A stretch of 47,734 nt of DNA, taken from the NCBI GenBank assembly GCA_018064425.1, contig JAGHVF010000003.1, positions 1 through 47,734 of the forward strand, given 5' to 3'. This document shows positions 1 to 8,932 of the stretch, piece by piece; positions within the stretch are counted from its first letter, which is position 1, and each line of letters opens with the position of its first letter. A program made the translations under genes and the position numbers. This DNA comes from Candidatus Colinaster equi (GTDB lineage: Bacteria > Bacillota > Clostridia > Lachnospirales > Lachnospiraceae). The notes beneath the pieces were generated by a model. It searched no databases. It had not been told where the DNA came from and was given only the letters and a program-made list of their open reading frames with translations.

Positions 1-93
1 ATTTTATATAGACTGTTTCTTTTATGCAAAGAAAAGTGGTGATATATTTATAGTTAAGAGTCGTATTCATTTTATTTCAAAAAAGGAAAAAGT

Positions 94-1161
94 ATGAATC
101 TGAAAAAACGTTTGGCTGTTACTTTTGTGGTAATGATGTCACTCCCGATAGTTCTTGTATTGGGCGGTGGTATTGTACTATTTTGTACAAATGAAGAGCA
201 AATTGCAAAATCTACCGTAATGAATACATTGTGGATATTGATTTTTGTAATGATCATGATGACAATTATGTTAACCGGGTGGATAAATAACGGTGTATTT
301 TATCATATTCGCAATTTATGCAAAGCAATGAAAAGTATATCTGACGGAGATTTTGATTATTCACTGGATACATCGGAAACCGACGGAGAAATTGAAGAGC
401 TCTATCTTGCTTATGAGGATATGAGACTTCGGCTTAAAGAATCAAGTGAGGACAAGTTGCATAATGAGGCAAAAAACAGAGAACTAATAAGTAATATTAC
501 ACATGATCTCAAAACGCCGATTACTGCAATTAAGGGATATGCCGAAGGAATAATAGATGGTGTTGCCGATACGGAGGAGAAGAAGAATAAGTACGTTAAG
601 ACAATATATTCAAAATCAATGGAACTTGATAGATTGCTTAATGAACTTACATATTATTCCGGAATAGACACCAACAGAATACCGTATACATTTCATAGGA
701 TTAATATTGGTGATTTCTTTGCTGACTGTGTTGAAGAAGAAGGAATGGATCTTGAAAACAAGAGTATAAAGCTTATTTACGAGAATTTACTACAGCCTAA
801 CACCAGAATTATAGCCGATCCGGTTCAGTTAAGAAAAGTAATAAGCAATATAATTGGCAACAGTGTTAAGTATATGGATAAACAGCAAGGAGAGATTACA
901 ATTCGACTTATGGATGCTGTCGATTCAGTACGAATAGAAATTGAAGACAATGGACGCGGTATAGCAGCCAAAGATTTGGGAAATGTTTTTGAGCGTTTTT
1001 ACAGAACGGATGCATCGCGTAATTCCGCGCAAGGAGGAAGCGGCATCGGGTTATCTATTGTAAAGAAAATAATAGAAGATCATGGCGGATATATATGGGC
1101 AACCAGTAAAGAGGGCGAAGGCACATGTATGCATTTTGTAATCAGAAAGTATGAAGAATAA
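94..1161 (+). CDS. Membrane sensor histidine kinase (HAMP, HisKA, HATPase)
   Basis: Sensor kinase expected to autophosphorylate on His and pass phosphate to the regulator just downstream. Of 355 residues, two membrane segments (about 8-30 and 44-66) enclose only a very short outside loop, so the input is probably membrane or envelope state rather than a large ligand domain. A HAMP linker follows (about 67-120). The H-box has the phospho-accepting H137 (NITHDLKTP). The N-box lies around N252-N256, and the G1 (DNGRGI, 285-290) and G2 (GGSGIGL, 314-320) ATP-binding motifs are intact. The ATG at 94 has a purine-rich AAAAGG site about 7 bases upstream. The signal sensed cannot be told from sequence. 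Confidence 0.93.
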   Translation: MNLKKRLAVTFVVMMSLPIVLVLGGGIVLFCTNEEQIAKSTVMNTLWILIFVMIMMTIMLTGWINNGVFYHIRNLCKAMKSISDGDFDYSLDTSETDGEIEELYLAYEDMRLRLKESSEDKLHNEAKNRELISNITHDLKTPITAIKGYAEGIIDGVADTEEKKNKYVKTIYSKSMELDRLLNELTYYSGIDTNRIPYTFHRINIGDFFADCVEEEGMDLENKSIKLIYENLLQPNTRIIADPVQLRKVISNIIGNSVKYMDKQQGEITIRLMDAVDSVRIEIEDNGRGIAAKDLGNVFERFYRTDASRNSAQGGSGIGLSIVKKIIEDHGGYIWATSKEGEGTCMHFVIRKYEE

Positions 1162-1173
1162 GGGAGGTACAAG

Positions 1174-1863
1174 ATGAGCAAAGTACTTATTATTGAGGAT
1201 GAACAGGCTATTGCAGAGCTTGAGAAGGATTATCTTGAGTTAAGTGATTTCGAGGTTGCTATAGAGAATTCCGGAGATAGCGGATTGGTTAGAGCATTGA
1301 AAGAGGATTTTGATATTATAGTGCTCGATTTGATGCTTCCGGGTATGGACGGCTTTGATGTATGTAAAAAGATTCGTGAAGAGAAACAGATTCCGATATT
1401 AATGGTTTCGGCAAAAAAGGATGATATTGATAAAATTAGAGGTTTGGGCCTTGGCGCCGATGATTATATGACAAAACCCTTTAGTCCAAGTGAATTGGTA
1501 GCGCGCGTAAAGGCACATCTGGCACGATATGAGAGACTTGTTGCTACTCATGAGAAAAAGAACGAGATAATCGAAATTCGCGGAATAAAGATTGATAAAA
1601 CAGCAAGACGTGTATATATCGATGGTGAAGAGAAAACATTTACAACAAAGGAATTTGATTTACTTACATTCTTGGCAGAAAATCCAAATCATGTATACAG
1701 TAAAGATGAGTTATTCAGAGAAATATGGGATATGGATTCTATAGGTGATATTGCAACAGTAACAGTGCATATCAAGAAAATAAGAGAAAAGATAGAAATA
1801 GATACAACAAACCCGCAATACATTGAAACAATATGGGGTGTGGGTTACAGATTTAAGGTATAA
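1174..1863 (+). CDS. OmpR/PhoB-family response regulator
   Basis: Partner of the kinase upstream; the 12-base gap carries a strong GGGAGG ribosome site, so the two are one operon. 229 residues: an N-terminal receiver with acidic pocket E8/D9, phospho-acceptor D52 (VLDLMLPG), conserved S79 and K101 (MTKPF). A C-terminal winged-helix DNA-binding domain (about 130-229) ends with the family's typical GVGYRF sequence. Length and layout are ordinary for the family. It probably acts as a dimer on promoters of envelope or transport genes; its targets cannot be read from this window. The operon ends in the hairpin immediately after. Confidence 0.95.
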   Translation: MSKVLIIEDEQAIAELEKDYLELSDFEVAIENSGDSGLVRALKEDFDIIVLDLMLPGMDGFDVCKKIREEKQIPILMVSAKKDDIDKIRGLGLGADDYMTKPFSPSELVARVKAHLARYERLVATHEKKNEIIEIRGIKIDKTARRVYIDGEEKTFTTKEFDLLTFLAENPNHVYSKDELFREIWDMDSIGDIATVTVHIKKIREKIEIDTTNPQYIETIWGVGYRFKV

Positions 1864-1867
1864 AAAT

Positions 1868-1917
1868 AAGTGCACATTAAATGTTGGAAAGAAACTAACA
1901 CTTAATGTGCACTTTTT
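1868..1917. terminator. Bidirectional intrinsic terminator
   Basis: Inverted repeat AAGTGCACATTAA / TTAATGTGCACTT, with further pairing TGTT/AACA across one mismatch, followed by CTTTTT on the plus strand. On the minus strand the hairpin is followed by CTTATTTTTA. It can therefore end both the two-component operon and the minus-strand gene that stops at 1938. Confidence 0.85.
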
Positions 1918-1937
1918 ATATGACTATACTATGCAAA

Positions 1938-2225
1938 TTATACTTTGGTATAACGGTTGAAGATTTTATCTGCACCACATACATGCTTCGTGCCGTCGTC
2001 ATCAATGATAATGTAGTCACCATCTTCAATGAAAGTACGGCCTCTTTTATGAGTAATATATGGACATACGACTGCACCGTTATCCTTTGTTATCTTGACT
2101 AGTCTATCAGTTACAATCCATCCTTTGGTAACAACATCACTAAAGAGCTCGGTTCCGTCTTCTAATCCGGCACCAACTTTGTATTCAACAACTTCTGCTT
2201 CGATAGGACTTCTTCTGCATCTCAT
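1938..2225 (-). CDS. Small PGDYG-like protein of unknown function
   Basis: 95 residues, start supported by a good AGGAGG site 5 bases upstream on the minus strand. Not a recognised enzyme. The C-terminal half has the pattern FIEDGDYIIIDDDG...CGADKIFNRY. This resembles the short PGDYG-type modules found in phage and bacterial proteins, where a Gly-Asp-Tyr turn is followed by beta strands and a final F..Y segment. No signal peptide or membrane segment; acidic. It stands alone between converging and diverging neighbours with its own leader (2226-2432 is shared with pepD). A plus-strand frame over the same bases has no ribosome site and is taken as a shadow. The family assignment is tentative; the gene itself is likely real. 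Confidence 0.75.
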   Translation of the reverse strand: MRCRRSPIEAEVVEYKVGAGLEDGTELFSDVVTKGWIVTDRLVKITKDNGAVVCPYITHKRGRTFIEDGDYIIIDDDGTKHVCGADKIFNRYTKV

Positions 2226-2378
2226 AATAACCTCCTGACTGAATTGATATTGATCTCAATTCTTTTGAATAATATCCCCTCTTTTATAAGATAAGTTTAT
2301 CATATTGGAGAACAAATTAACAGTCTTTTTTCTTTATTATCTGAAAACTTACAAATTGGAATGAACCGCTACAATTTG

Positions 2379-2387
2379 TGGTATCAT
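2379..2387 (+). promoter_or_regulatory. Extended -10 promoter for pepD
   Basis: TGG followed by TATCAT forms an extended -10 element. A TTGGAA further upstream (2356-2361) is 20 bases away, too far to be an ideal -35. It is the best promoter candidate for the pepD-to-xpt run. The rest of the 2226-2432 gap holds the minus-strand leader of the small protein and a GAATTGA...TCAATTC inverted repeat at 2241-2262 of unknown role. Confidence 0.45.
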
Positions 2388-2432
2388 TAATACGTAATAC
2401 AACAAGAAGTTAACATAACAATGGAGTGGAAT

Positions 2433-3920
2433 ATGTACACATTGGAAGAACTGATAAAAAACAGAGTTTTTCATTATTTTAGCGAGATATCAACGATCCC
2501 GCACGGCTCACATAATACTGATGCCATCAGTAATTATCTTGTTGAGTTTGCAAAGAAACATGAACTTAGATATTTAAAAGATACAGTCGGGAATGTAACA
2601 ATATATAAAGATGCTACAGCCGATACAGATAATGTAATAATCATTCAGGGCCATATGGATATGGTTTGTGAGAAATCACAAGATTGTAATAAAGATATGG
2701 ATACTGAAGGATTGGATTTGTATGTGGATGGTGATGAACTTAAAGCAAGAGGAACAACTCTTGGAGGAGATGACGGAATAGCTGTGGCAATGGCACTGGC
2801 TATACTTGAATCCGATTCGATTACTCATCCGGGTATAGAGGCGGTTTTTACAGTAGACGAAGAAGTAGGTATGTTGGGAGCGGAGAAATATGATGCATCT
2901 AATCTAAAAGGAAAGATGATGCTTAATATTGATTCGGAAGTAGAAGGAGAATTTACGGTAAGTTGTGCAGGCGGAGTTGTTGCTGTCTGTAAACAACCTA
3001 TAGAATTTGAATACGCATCGGGATTGCTTTGTCAAATTAAAATATGCGGACTTGTCGGTGGACATTCCGGTTTGGAAATAGATAAAAACAGAGCCAATGC
3101 AATTGTCTTGCTTGGTCGTATATTAAGAGAACTGAGATACAAATATGACATACGTATTGTCGAGGTAGAAGGTGGGGCGAAGGATAATGCGATAGCCAAT
3201 CAGGCCTCAGCGGTTGTTATGTTAACTGACGAGAATTTGTATGAGCCGTTCTCTCAATCTCTTTCTGAAATGTGTGAGATTTTTAGAGACGAATATGCTG
3301 TTACAGATAATGAAATCAGTGTCCTCCATAGAGTTTTGGGTGTACTTCAACCAAATGTTATGACAGGCAAATCAACAGATGCGGTTATCTATATGCTTAC
3401 TTGCCTTCCAAACGGCATACAGCGTATGAGTGCAGATGTAAAAGGACTTGTGCAGACTTCGCTTAATATGGGAATACTAAGTACGGTTACACAAATGCTT
3501 CCCAATCTTGATAGAATTCCGGTTAAGACGCCTTTATCTGTTGAATTGACATTTTGTGTAAGAAGCTCTGTATATACTGAGAAGAAACAATTAATGAATA
3601 AACTTGCCGATATGATGAAAATGTCGGGAGGAGAAGTAGAGTTTCAAGGTGAATATCCGGGATGGAAATATAAACTCAATTCACCGTTGCGTGATTTGAT
3701 GTGTGAAGTATATAGAAAACAGTATGGAAAAGAGGCTCGGATTGAGGCAGTTCACGCCGGAGTCGAATGCGGATATTTTGCTGAAAAGATAGATGAATTG
3801 GATTGCGTATCATTTGGTCCGCAGATAAATAACATTCATACTGTCAAAGAGAGCTTAAATATTCCTTCGGTTGAAAGAACATTCAATATGGTTTTGGAGA
3901 TTCTGGAGCGATTAATATAA
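2433..3920 (+). CDS. pepD: Aminoacyl-histidine dipeptidase (M20C, PepD)
   Basis: Cytoplasmic zinc dipeptidase that splits Xaa-His and similar dipeptides. The M20 metal motifs are all present (numbering from the ATG at 2421): H78-M-D80 in the QGHMDMV segment, the bridging D117 in GGDDG, and the acidic pair E147-E148 in VDEEVG. A late VHAGVECG motif and a closing HTVKESL segment give further ligands. Length (495 aa) is normal. The ATG at 2433 is preferred over the in-frame ATG at 2421 because GGAG at 2423-2426 sits 6 bases upstream of it. Its stop overlaps the start of the next gene by one base, indicating translational coupling. Confidence 0.93.
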   Translation: MYTLEELIKNRVFHYFSEISTIPHGSHNTDAISNYLVEFAKKHELRYLKDTVGNVTIYKDATADTDNVIIIQGHMDMVCEKSQDCNKDMDTEGLDLYVDGDELKARGTTLGGDDGIAVAMALAILESDSITHPGIEAVFTVDEEVGMLGAEKYDASNLKGKMMLNIDSEVEGEFTVSCAGGVVAVCKQPIEFEYASGLLCQIKICGLVGGHSGLEIDKNRANAIVLLGRILRELRYKYDIRIVEVEGGAKDNAIANQASAVVMLTDENLYEPFSQSLSEMCEIFRDEYAVTDNEISVLHRVLGVLQPNVMTGKSTDAVIYMLTCLPNGIQRMSADVKGLVQTSLNMGILSTVTQMLPNLDRIPVKTPLSVELTFCVRSSVYTEKKQLMNKLADMMKMSGGEVEFQGEYPGWKYKLNSPLRDLMCEVYRKQYGKEARIEAVHAGVECGYFAEKIDELDCVSFGPQINNIHTVKESLNIPSVERTFNMVLEILERLI

Positions 3921-4615
3921 TGTCAAAATATTCTATTTTATATGAAGACAATCAAATAATAGCAGTACACAAGGATGCAGGTTTGGCAACGCAGACAAGA
4001 AAACTTGGCGAAAAGGATTTGTATAGTGAGGTTATGAATTACCTTGCCAAAAGTATGAAAAGCCCATATCTGGCAATAATTAATCGCTTGGATCAGCCGG
4101 TGTCGGGGATTGTTCTAATGGCAAAAACAAAAGAGATGGCAGCCAAATTGTCGAAACTGATTGTGACTGATAAAATATCAAAATATTATGAAGCTACTGT
4201 TTATGGTGATATAAGCGAACTGTCAAAAAATGCATTAATTGATGAAGTGCAATCAGAATTTCCGCATTTTTTGAAGGATTATGTAATTCAGGATACCAAG
4301 AGTAATATTTCAAAAGTATGTGATGCTACGCAGGCAGGAGCAAAAGAAGCAGCACTTGAATATACAATAAAGGAAGTATTATCTAACAAGAGTGTAATAC
4401 GGATTCATCTTATTACGGGACGACATCATCAGATTAGGTTGCAATTGTCAAATAGAGGATATCCTATTCTGGGAGATAAAAAATACGGAACAGACGAATC
4501 TATTGAATATAGTAGGCAACTCGGAATGAAAAATATCGCATTGTGTGCATACAGAATGGAATTTATACATCCTGATACAAAGAAAAGTGTGATAATATCC
4601 GAAAATATTGATTGA
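3920..4615 (+). CDS. RluA-family pseudouridine synthase, short form
   Basis: Expected to convert uridine to pseudouridine in RNA. The catalytic motif reads NRLDQPVSG with D58 as the nucleophile. Most RluA relatives have HRLD, so the His is replaced by Asn here. A later segment ITGRHHQIRLQLS matches the family's TGRTHQIR motif. At 231 aa it lacks the N-terminal S4 domain of RluC/RluD, so target choice must lie in the catalytic domain. The start overlaps the pepD stop (TAATG), with a GGAG 11 bases upstream. The RNA target is unknown. Confidence 0.85.
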   Translation: MSKYSILYEDNQIIAVHKDAGLATQTRKLGEKDLYSEVMNYLAKSMKSPYLAIINRLDQPVSGIVLMAKTKEMAAKLSKLIVTDKISKYYEATVYGDISELSKNALIDEVQSEFPHFLKDYVIQDTKSNISKVCDATQAGAKEAALEYTIKEVLSNKSVIRIHLITGRHHQIRLQLSNRGYPILGDKKYGTDESIEYSRQLGMKNIALCAYRMEFIHPDTKKSVIISENID

Positions 4616-4669
4616 ATTGTATTCTATTAGTGATAGAATAAATTTGGTTATTGTTGTTTGGAGGAAAAT

Positions 4670-5521
4670 ATGGTCAAGATACTTGCTGACAGTACATGTG
4701 ATTTGTCTGCTGAACTTGTAGAAAAATATAATATTGATATTATTCCTTTGCATATTCTTTTGGGTGAAAAGGAATATTGTGATGGAGTGGATATTACTCC
4801 AACGCAGATAATCAAGTGGTCAGATGACAATGATACGACTCCGAAGACGTCGGCAATTTCCATTGACGAGACTGCTAAAGTGTTTGAGAAATATGTAAAT
4901 GAAGGTATGGAAATTGTAGCTTTTGCAATTTCGTCTTCAATGTCAACAACATACAATGTTATGAAATTGGCAGCACAGGACATTGACTCGGAAGACAAAG
5001 TATCTGTTATTGATTCAGCCAATTTGTCAACCGGAATAGGTTTATTGGTTATCGAAGCAGCAATAATGGCAAGACAAGGTGCGACGATGAGTGATATTAC
5101 CAATGAAATGAATCGTCTTATTCCGTTGGTTAGAGCCAGTTTTGTAGTAGATACACTTACGTATTTGCACAGAGGAGGCAGATGTGGTAGCGTTGCGGCA
5201 ATGGCAGGTTCCATGTTGAAATTGCATCCAAAGATAGCGGTAGAGAATGGCAAGATGGAAGCCGGTAAGAAGTATCGCGGTCGAATAAAACAAGTTGTAA
5301 TGGAATATGTAAAGGAGTTGGAGCCGCAACTTATTTGCGCACGACCCGCAAGGGTGTTTATTACGTATTCACCAACTGACGAGGAGATTGTTAATCAAGT
5401 GAGGGAATATCTGGAATCGCTTCATTATTTTGAAGAGATTTTACAGACAGAAGCAGGCGGAGTAGTTACATCGCATTGTGGTCCCGGAACGCTTGGTGTA
5501 TTATATATTGCTGAAGAATAG
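4670..5521 (+). CDS. DegV-family fatty-acid-binding protein
   Basis: 283 residues with the DegV hallmarks: the opening strand MVKILADSTCDL, a TSAIS segment in the ligand pocket, a conserved LHRGGRCG loop and a closing HCGPGTLG segment. Characterised relatives (FakB) bind a single fatty acid and present it to the kinase FakA; no fakA is nearby, so the role here is inferred only. The ATG at 4670 has GGAGG 5 bases upstream. A TTG four codons earlier lies inside that ribosome site and is rejected. proS follows after 14 bases. Confidence 0.9.
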   Translation: MVKILADSTCDLSAELVEKYNIDIIPLHILLGEKEYCDGVDITPTQIIKWSDDNDTTPKTSAISIDETAKVFEKYVNEGMEIVAFAISSSMSTTYNVMKLAAQDIDSEDKVSVIDSANLSTGIGLLVIEAAIMARQGATMSDITNEMNRLIPLVRASFVVDTLTYLHRGGRCGSVAAMAGSMLKLHPKIAVENGKMEAGKKYRGRIKQVVMEYVKELEPQLICARPARVFITYSPTDEEIVNQVREYLESLHYFEEILQTEAGGVVTSHCGPGTLGVLYIAEE

Positions 5522-5535
5522 TAAGGAGATAAAAA

Positions 5536-6972
5536 ATGGCAGATAAGAAATTAGTAGAGGCAATTACATCTATGGAAGATGATTTTGCTCAATGGTATAC
5601 GGATGTAGTAAAAAAAGCAGAGCTTATGGATTATACGAGTGTAAAGGGTTGTATGGTGTTCAAGCCGGCCGGATATGCTATTTGGGAATTAATTCAGAAG
5701 CAGATGGATGAGAGATTTAAGGAAACGGGAGTTGAAAATGTATATCTTCCAATGTTTATTCCGGAGAGTCTCTTAAATAAAGAAAAGGATCATGTCGAAG
5801 GATTTGCGCCGGAAGTAGCTTGGGTTACACATGGCGGGCTTAATCCTTTACAGGAAAGAATGTGTGTACGTCCCACATCTGAGACATTGTTCTGTGATTT
5901 CTATAAGAACGATATTCAGTCATATAGAGATCTTCCTAAGGTATATAATCAGTGGTGTTCGGTAGTACGTTGGGAAAAGGAGACAAGACCTTTCCTTCGT
6001 AGTCGTGAATTCTTGTGGCAGGAAGGACATACAGCTCATGCAACGGCAGAGGATGCTGAAGCACGTACAATACAGATGTTGAATTTGTATGCAGAATTTT
6101 GTGAGGAAGTTCTTGCAATTCCTGTTGTTAAAGGACGTAAAACAGATAAAGAAAAATTTGCCGGGGCTGAGGCTACATATACAATTGAGGCACTTATGCA
6201 TGACGGTAAGGCTCTTCAATCAGGAACCAGTCACAATTTTGGTGATGGTTTTGCAAAAGCATTTGGAATTCAGTTTACAGATAAGGATAATACGCTTAAG
6301 TATGTGCATCAGACATCTTGGGGAACAACAACAAGACTTATCGGTGCAATGATAATGGTACACGGAGATAATTCCGGATTGGTATTGCCTCCTAAGGTTG
6401 CTCCGGTTCAGGTTATGATAGTACCTATCCAGCAGAAAAAGGAAGGTGTGCTTGATAAAGCATATGAACTTAAGAGCAGATTGCTTGCAAAAGGATGCAG
6501 AGTAAAGGTAGATGATACAGATAAGAGTCCGGGATGGAAATTCTCTGAGCAGGAAATGAGAGGTATTCCTGTAAGAGTTGAGATAGGTCCAAAGGATATC
6601 GAGGCCGGAAAATGCGTACTTGCACGTCGTGATAATGGTGAGAAGATTGAGTGTGCTCTTGATGCAATAGAAGAGACAGTAACAAAGCTTCTTGATACAA
6701 TTCAGACAGACATGTTAGATAAAGCAAGAGCACATAGAGAAGCGCATACATATGTTGCTAAGAATATGGATGAGATGCGTAAGATACTTGATACAACACC
6801 GGGATTTGTAAAAGCAATGTGGTGTGAAGATCAGGCATGTGAGGATAAGATTAAGGAAGAGATGGCTGCAACCAGCAGATGTATGCCTTTCGAACAGGAA
6901 AAACTGTCAGATACTTGTGTATGTTGCGGAAAACCTGCAAAGAAGATGGTATATTGGGGCAGAGCATACTAA
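5536..6972 (+). CDS. proS: Prolyl-tRNA synthetase, archaeal/eukaryote-like type
   Basis: Charges tRNA-Pro with proline in the cytoplasm. 478 residues and no editing (INS) insert, so this is the short ProS type 3 rather than the long bacterial form. Class II motif 2 is clear ([25 protein letters not shown] region), as is motif 3 ([15 protein letters not shown]). An anticodon-binding domain follows (about 285-400). The family's zinc-binding C-terminal domain has CMPFEQ then CVCCG, and the chain ends in the typical GRAY. Strong AAGGAG site. It lies inside a housekeeping run and no T-box leader is visible, as only 14 bases separate it from degV. Confidence 0.96.
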   Translation: MADKKLVEAITSMEDDFAQWYTDVVKKAELMDYTSVKGCMVFKPAGYAIWELIQKQMDERFKETGVENVYLPMFIPESLLNKEKDHVEGFAPEVAWVTHGGLNPLQERMCVRPTSETLFCDFYKNDIQSYRDLPKVYNQWCSVVRWEKETRPFLRSREFLWQEGHTAHATAEDAEARTIQMLNLYAEFCEEVLAIPVVKGRKTDKEKFAGAEATYTIEALMHDGKALQSGTSHNFGDGFAKAFGIQFTDKDNTLKYVHQTSWGTTTRLIGAMIMVHGDNSGLVLPPKVAPVQVMIVPIQQKKEGVLDKAYELKSRLLAKGCRVKVDDTDKSPGWKFSEQEMRGIPVRVEIGPKDIEAGKCVLARRDNGEKIECALDAIEETVTKLLDTIQTDMLDKARAHREAHTYVAKNMDEMRKILDTTPGFVKAMWCEDQACEDKIKEEMAATSRCMPFEQEKLSDTCVCCGKPAKKMVYWGRAY

Positions 6973-6997
6973 TTAATTGATAGGAGAGAGAAGAAAA

Positions 6998-8194
6998 ATG
7001 AATGTTTTGGTAATAAACTGTGGTAGTTCATCACTTAAATATCAGTTGATAGAATCTGATAAAGAGACAGTTCTTGCAAAAGGTTTGTGTGAAAGAATTG
7101 GAATAGACGGTAGTTGTATTACACATCAGCCGGCCGGTAAAGATAAGATTAAGACCGAATTACCTATGAAGGATCATAAGGACGCTGTCAAGATTGTTAT
7201 TGATAAATTGACAGATAAGGAAGTTGGTGTAATTGATTCGTTAGATGAAATAGATGCTGTTGGACACAGAGTTGTTCATGGTGGTGAAAAATTTGCTTCA
7301 TCTGTAGTTATTGATGATAAAGTATTGGAAGCAATTAAAGAATGTAACGATCTTGCACCGTTGCACAATCCGGCGAATATTATCGGAATAAATGCATGTA
7401 AGCAAGTGATGCCGGGTGTACCGATGGTAGCGGTATTTGATACTGCTTTTCATCAGACAATGCCGAAGAAAGCGTATTTGTATGGACTTCCATATGAATA
7501 CTATGACAAATATAAGGTAAGAAGATACGGATTCCATGGTACAAGCCATGATTATGTATCTGAACGAGCTGCACAGATTCTTGGCAAGGACAGAAAGGAT
7601 CTGAAAATTATTGTATGTCATCTCGGAAACGGAGCATCAATTTCTGCTGTAAAGAATGGTGAATCTGTTGATACATCTATGGGTCTTACACCACTTGAAG
7701 GTTTGATTATGGGAACAAGATCAGGAGATATCGATCCGGCCATTGTCAGCTTTATTGCAGCAAAAGAAAATCTTACAGCTGAAGAAGTAATTAATATCTG
7801 TAACAAGAAATCGGGAATATATGGTTTGTCAGGTGGAATATCTTCGGATTTCCGTGATTTGGGTGCGGCAGCTGACGAAGGCAATCAGAAAGCAATTGAC
7901 ACATTGGAGGCATATGCTTATAAGGTAGCAAAATATGTGGGTTCATATGTTGTTGCTATGGGCGGCGTTGATGTAATTGCTTTTACTGCAGGTGTTGGAG
8001 AGAATAACTGTCAGATGAGAGAGATGATTGTCAAATATCTGTCCTTCCTTGGAACAAGTATTGATTCCGAGAAGAATAAGTTGCGTGGTGAAGAAGTAAT
8101 TTTGTCAGCAAAAGATGATAAGATTGTTACTATGGTCGTTCCAACTAATGAGGAATTGGCAATTGCAAGACAAACGGTTGATTTGGTAAAGTAA
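6998..8194 (+). CDS. ackA: Acetate kinase
   Basis: Converts acetyl phosphate and ADP to acetate and ATP, the main ATP-yielding step of many fermenters. 398 residues with standard landmarks: N-terminal [18 protein letters not shown], the FHGTSHDYV catalytic loop, CHLGNGASI and GTRSGDIDP, plus a late FTAGVGEN. The ATG at 6998 has GGAGAG upstream. The longer frame from a TTG at 6977 runs through that site and is rejected. The usual partner pta is not adjacent. Here ackA sits between proS and xpt, so phosphotransacetylase must be encoded elsewhere. Confidence 0.97.
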   Translation: MNVLVINCGSSSLKYQLIESDKETVLAKGLCERIGIDGSCITHQPAGKDKIKTELPMKDHKDAVKIVIDKLTDKEVGVIDSLDEIDAVGHRVVHGGEKFASSVVIDDKVLEAIKECNDLAPLHNPANIIGINACKQVMPGVPMVAVFDTAFHQTMPKKAYLYGLPYEYYDKYKVRRYGFHGTSHDYVSERAAQILGKDRKDLKIIVCHLGNGASISAVKNGESVDTSMGLTPLEGLIMGTRSGDIDPAIVSFIAAKENLTAEEVINICNKKSGIYGLSGGISSDFRDLGAAADEGNQKAIDTLEAYAYKVAKYVGSYVVAMGGVDVIAFTAGVGENNCQMREMIVKYLSFLGTSIDSEKNKLRGEEVILSAKDDKIVTMVVPTNEELAIARQTVDLVK

Positions 8195-8239
8195 AGCAAG
8201 TGGTTAACATAATGTACAATCAGTAGGTAGGATAGAAAA

Positions 8240-8824
8240 ATGAATTGTTTGGAAGAAAGAATTGTAAAAGACGGTGTAGTAAAAGAAGGTAATATTCTTA
8301 AAGTAGACAGTTTTTTAAATCATCAGATGGATGTTCAGTTATTTGATGAAATGGCCAAAGAATATCAAAAGCGATTTGCGGGAAAGAACATTAATAAGAT
8401 TTTGACTATTGAGGCTTCAGGTATCGGAATTGCAAGCGTCATTGCACTAAGATTCGGGGTTCCTGTTGTTTTTGCCAAAAAGAGTAAGAGCATAAATCTT
8501 GATGGCGAGATGTATACTGCCGAGGTTGAATCATTTACACACAAGAATATTAATCACGTAATTGTATCAAAGAAGTTCTTAACAGAGGACGATCATGTAC
8601 TTATTATAGATGATTTTTTAGCTAATGGTTGCGCATTGCAAGGTCTGATACAAATTGTTAAGCAAGCCGGCGCTACGGTAGAAGGTATCGGAATTGCTAT
8701 AGAGAAAGGATTTCAGCCGGGTGGACAGATAATTCGTAATCTGGGTTATCAGTTGGAATCGCTTGCAATAGTTGAGTCGATGGATGCATCTACAGGTCAG
8801 GTATATTTTAGAGAGCAAGATTAA
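8240..8824 (+). CDS. xpt: Xanthine phosphoribosyltransferase
   Basis: Salvages xanthine to XMP using PRPP. 194 aa, typical for Xpt. The PRPP loop reads [14 protein letters not shown], and the N-terminal [12 protein letters not shown], the FAKKSKS segment and EKGFQPGG are characteristic. The ribosome site is AGGTAGGA. It directly precedes a nucleoside ABC importer, which suits purine salvage. The 45-base gap upstream is too short to hold a purine riboswitch. A hairpin follows the stop. Confidence 0.93.
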   Translation: MNCLEERIVKDGVVKEGNILKVDSFLNHQMDVQLFDEMAKEYQKRFAGKNINKILTIEASGIGIASVIALRFGVPVVFAKKSKSINLDGEMYTAEVESFTHKNINHVIVSKKFLTEDDHVLIIDDFLANGCALQGLIQIVKQAGATVEGIGIAIEKGFQPGGQIIRNLGYQLESLAIVESMDASTGQVYFREQD

Positions 8825-8832
8825 TATGATAT

Positions 8833-8880
8833 GAAAAAATGGGCAAATTCAAAAATGAGGTTGAAATTTGCCTATTTTTC
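8833..8880 (+). terminator. Terminator after xpt
   Basis: AAAAATGGGCAAATT pairs with AATTTGCCTATTTTT across a short loop, with one G/T wobble, and ends in a T-rich tract. Its right arm overlaps the presumed -35 of the next gene. Confidence 0.7.
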
Positions 8881-8889
8881 TGCTATTTT
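8861..8889 (+). promoter_or_regulatory. Promoter for the nucleoside importer
   Basis: TTGAAA at 8861-8866 and TATTTT at 8884-8889, spaced 17 bases. It lies between xpt and the Bmp lipoprotein gene and partly inside the xpt terminator hairpin. Confidence 0.5.
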
Positions 8890-8932
8890 GAGATACGTAG
8901 TCTATAAACGTTTTTTTCTGAGGAGATTGGAA

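Noticed and set aside
4648-5253. Minus-strand open frame (201 codons) inside degV
   Set aside because: Fully covered by the recognised degV gene on the other strand; no start signal.
8195-8239. Purine riboswitch before xpt
   Set aside because: Only 45 bases lie between ackA and xpt, too few for the aptamer and expression platform, and the conserved core is absent.
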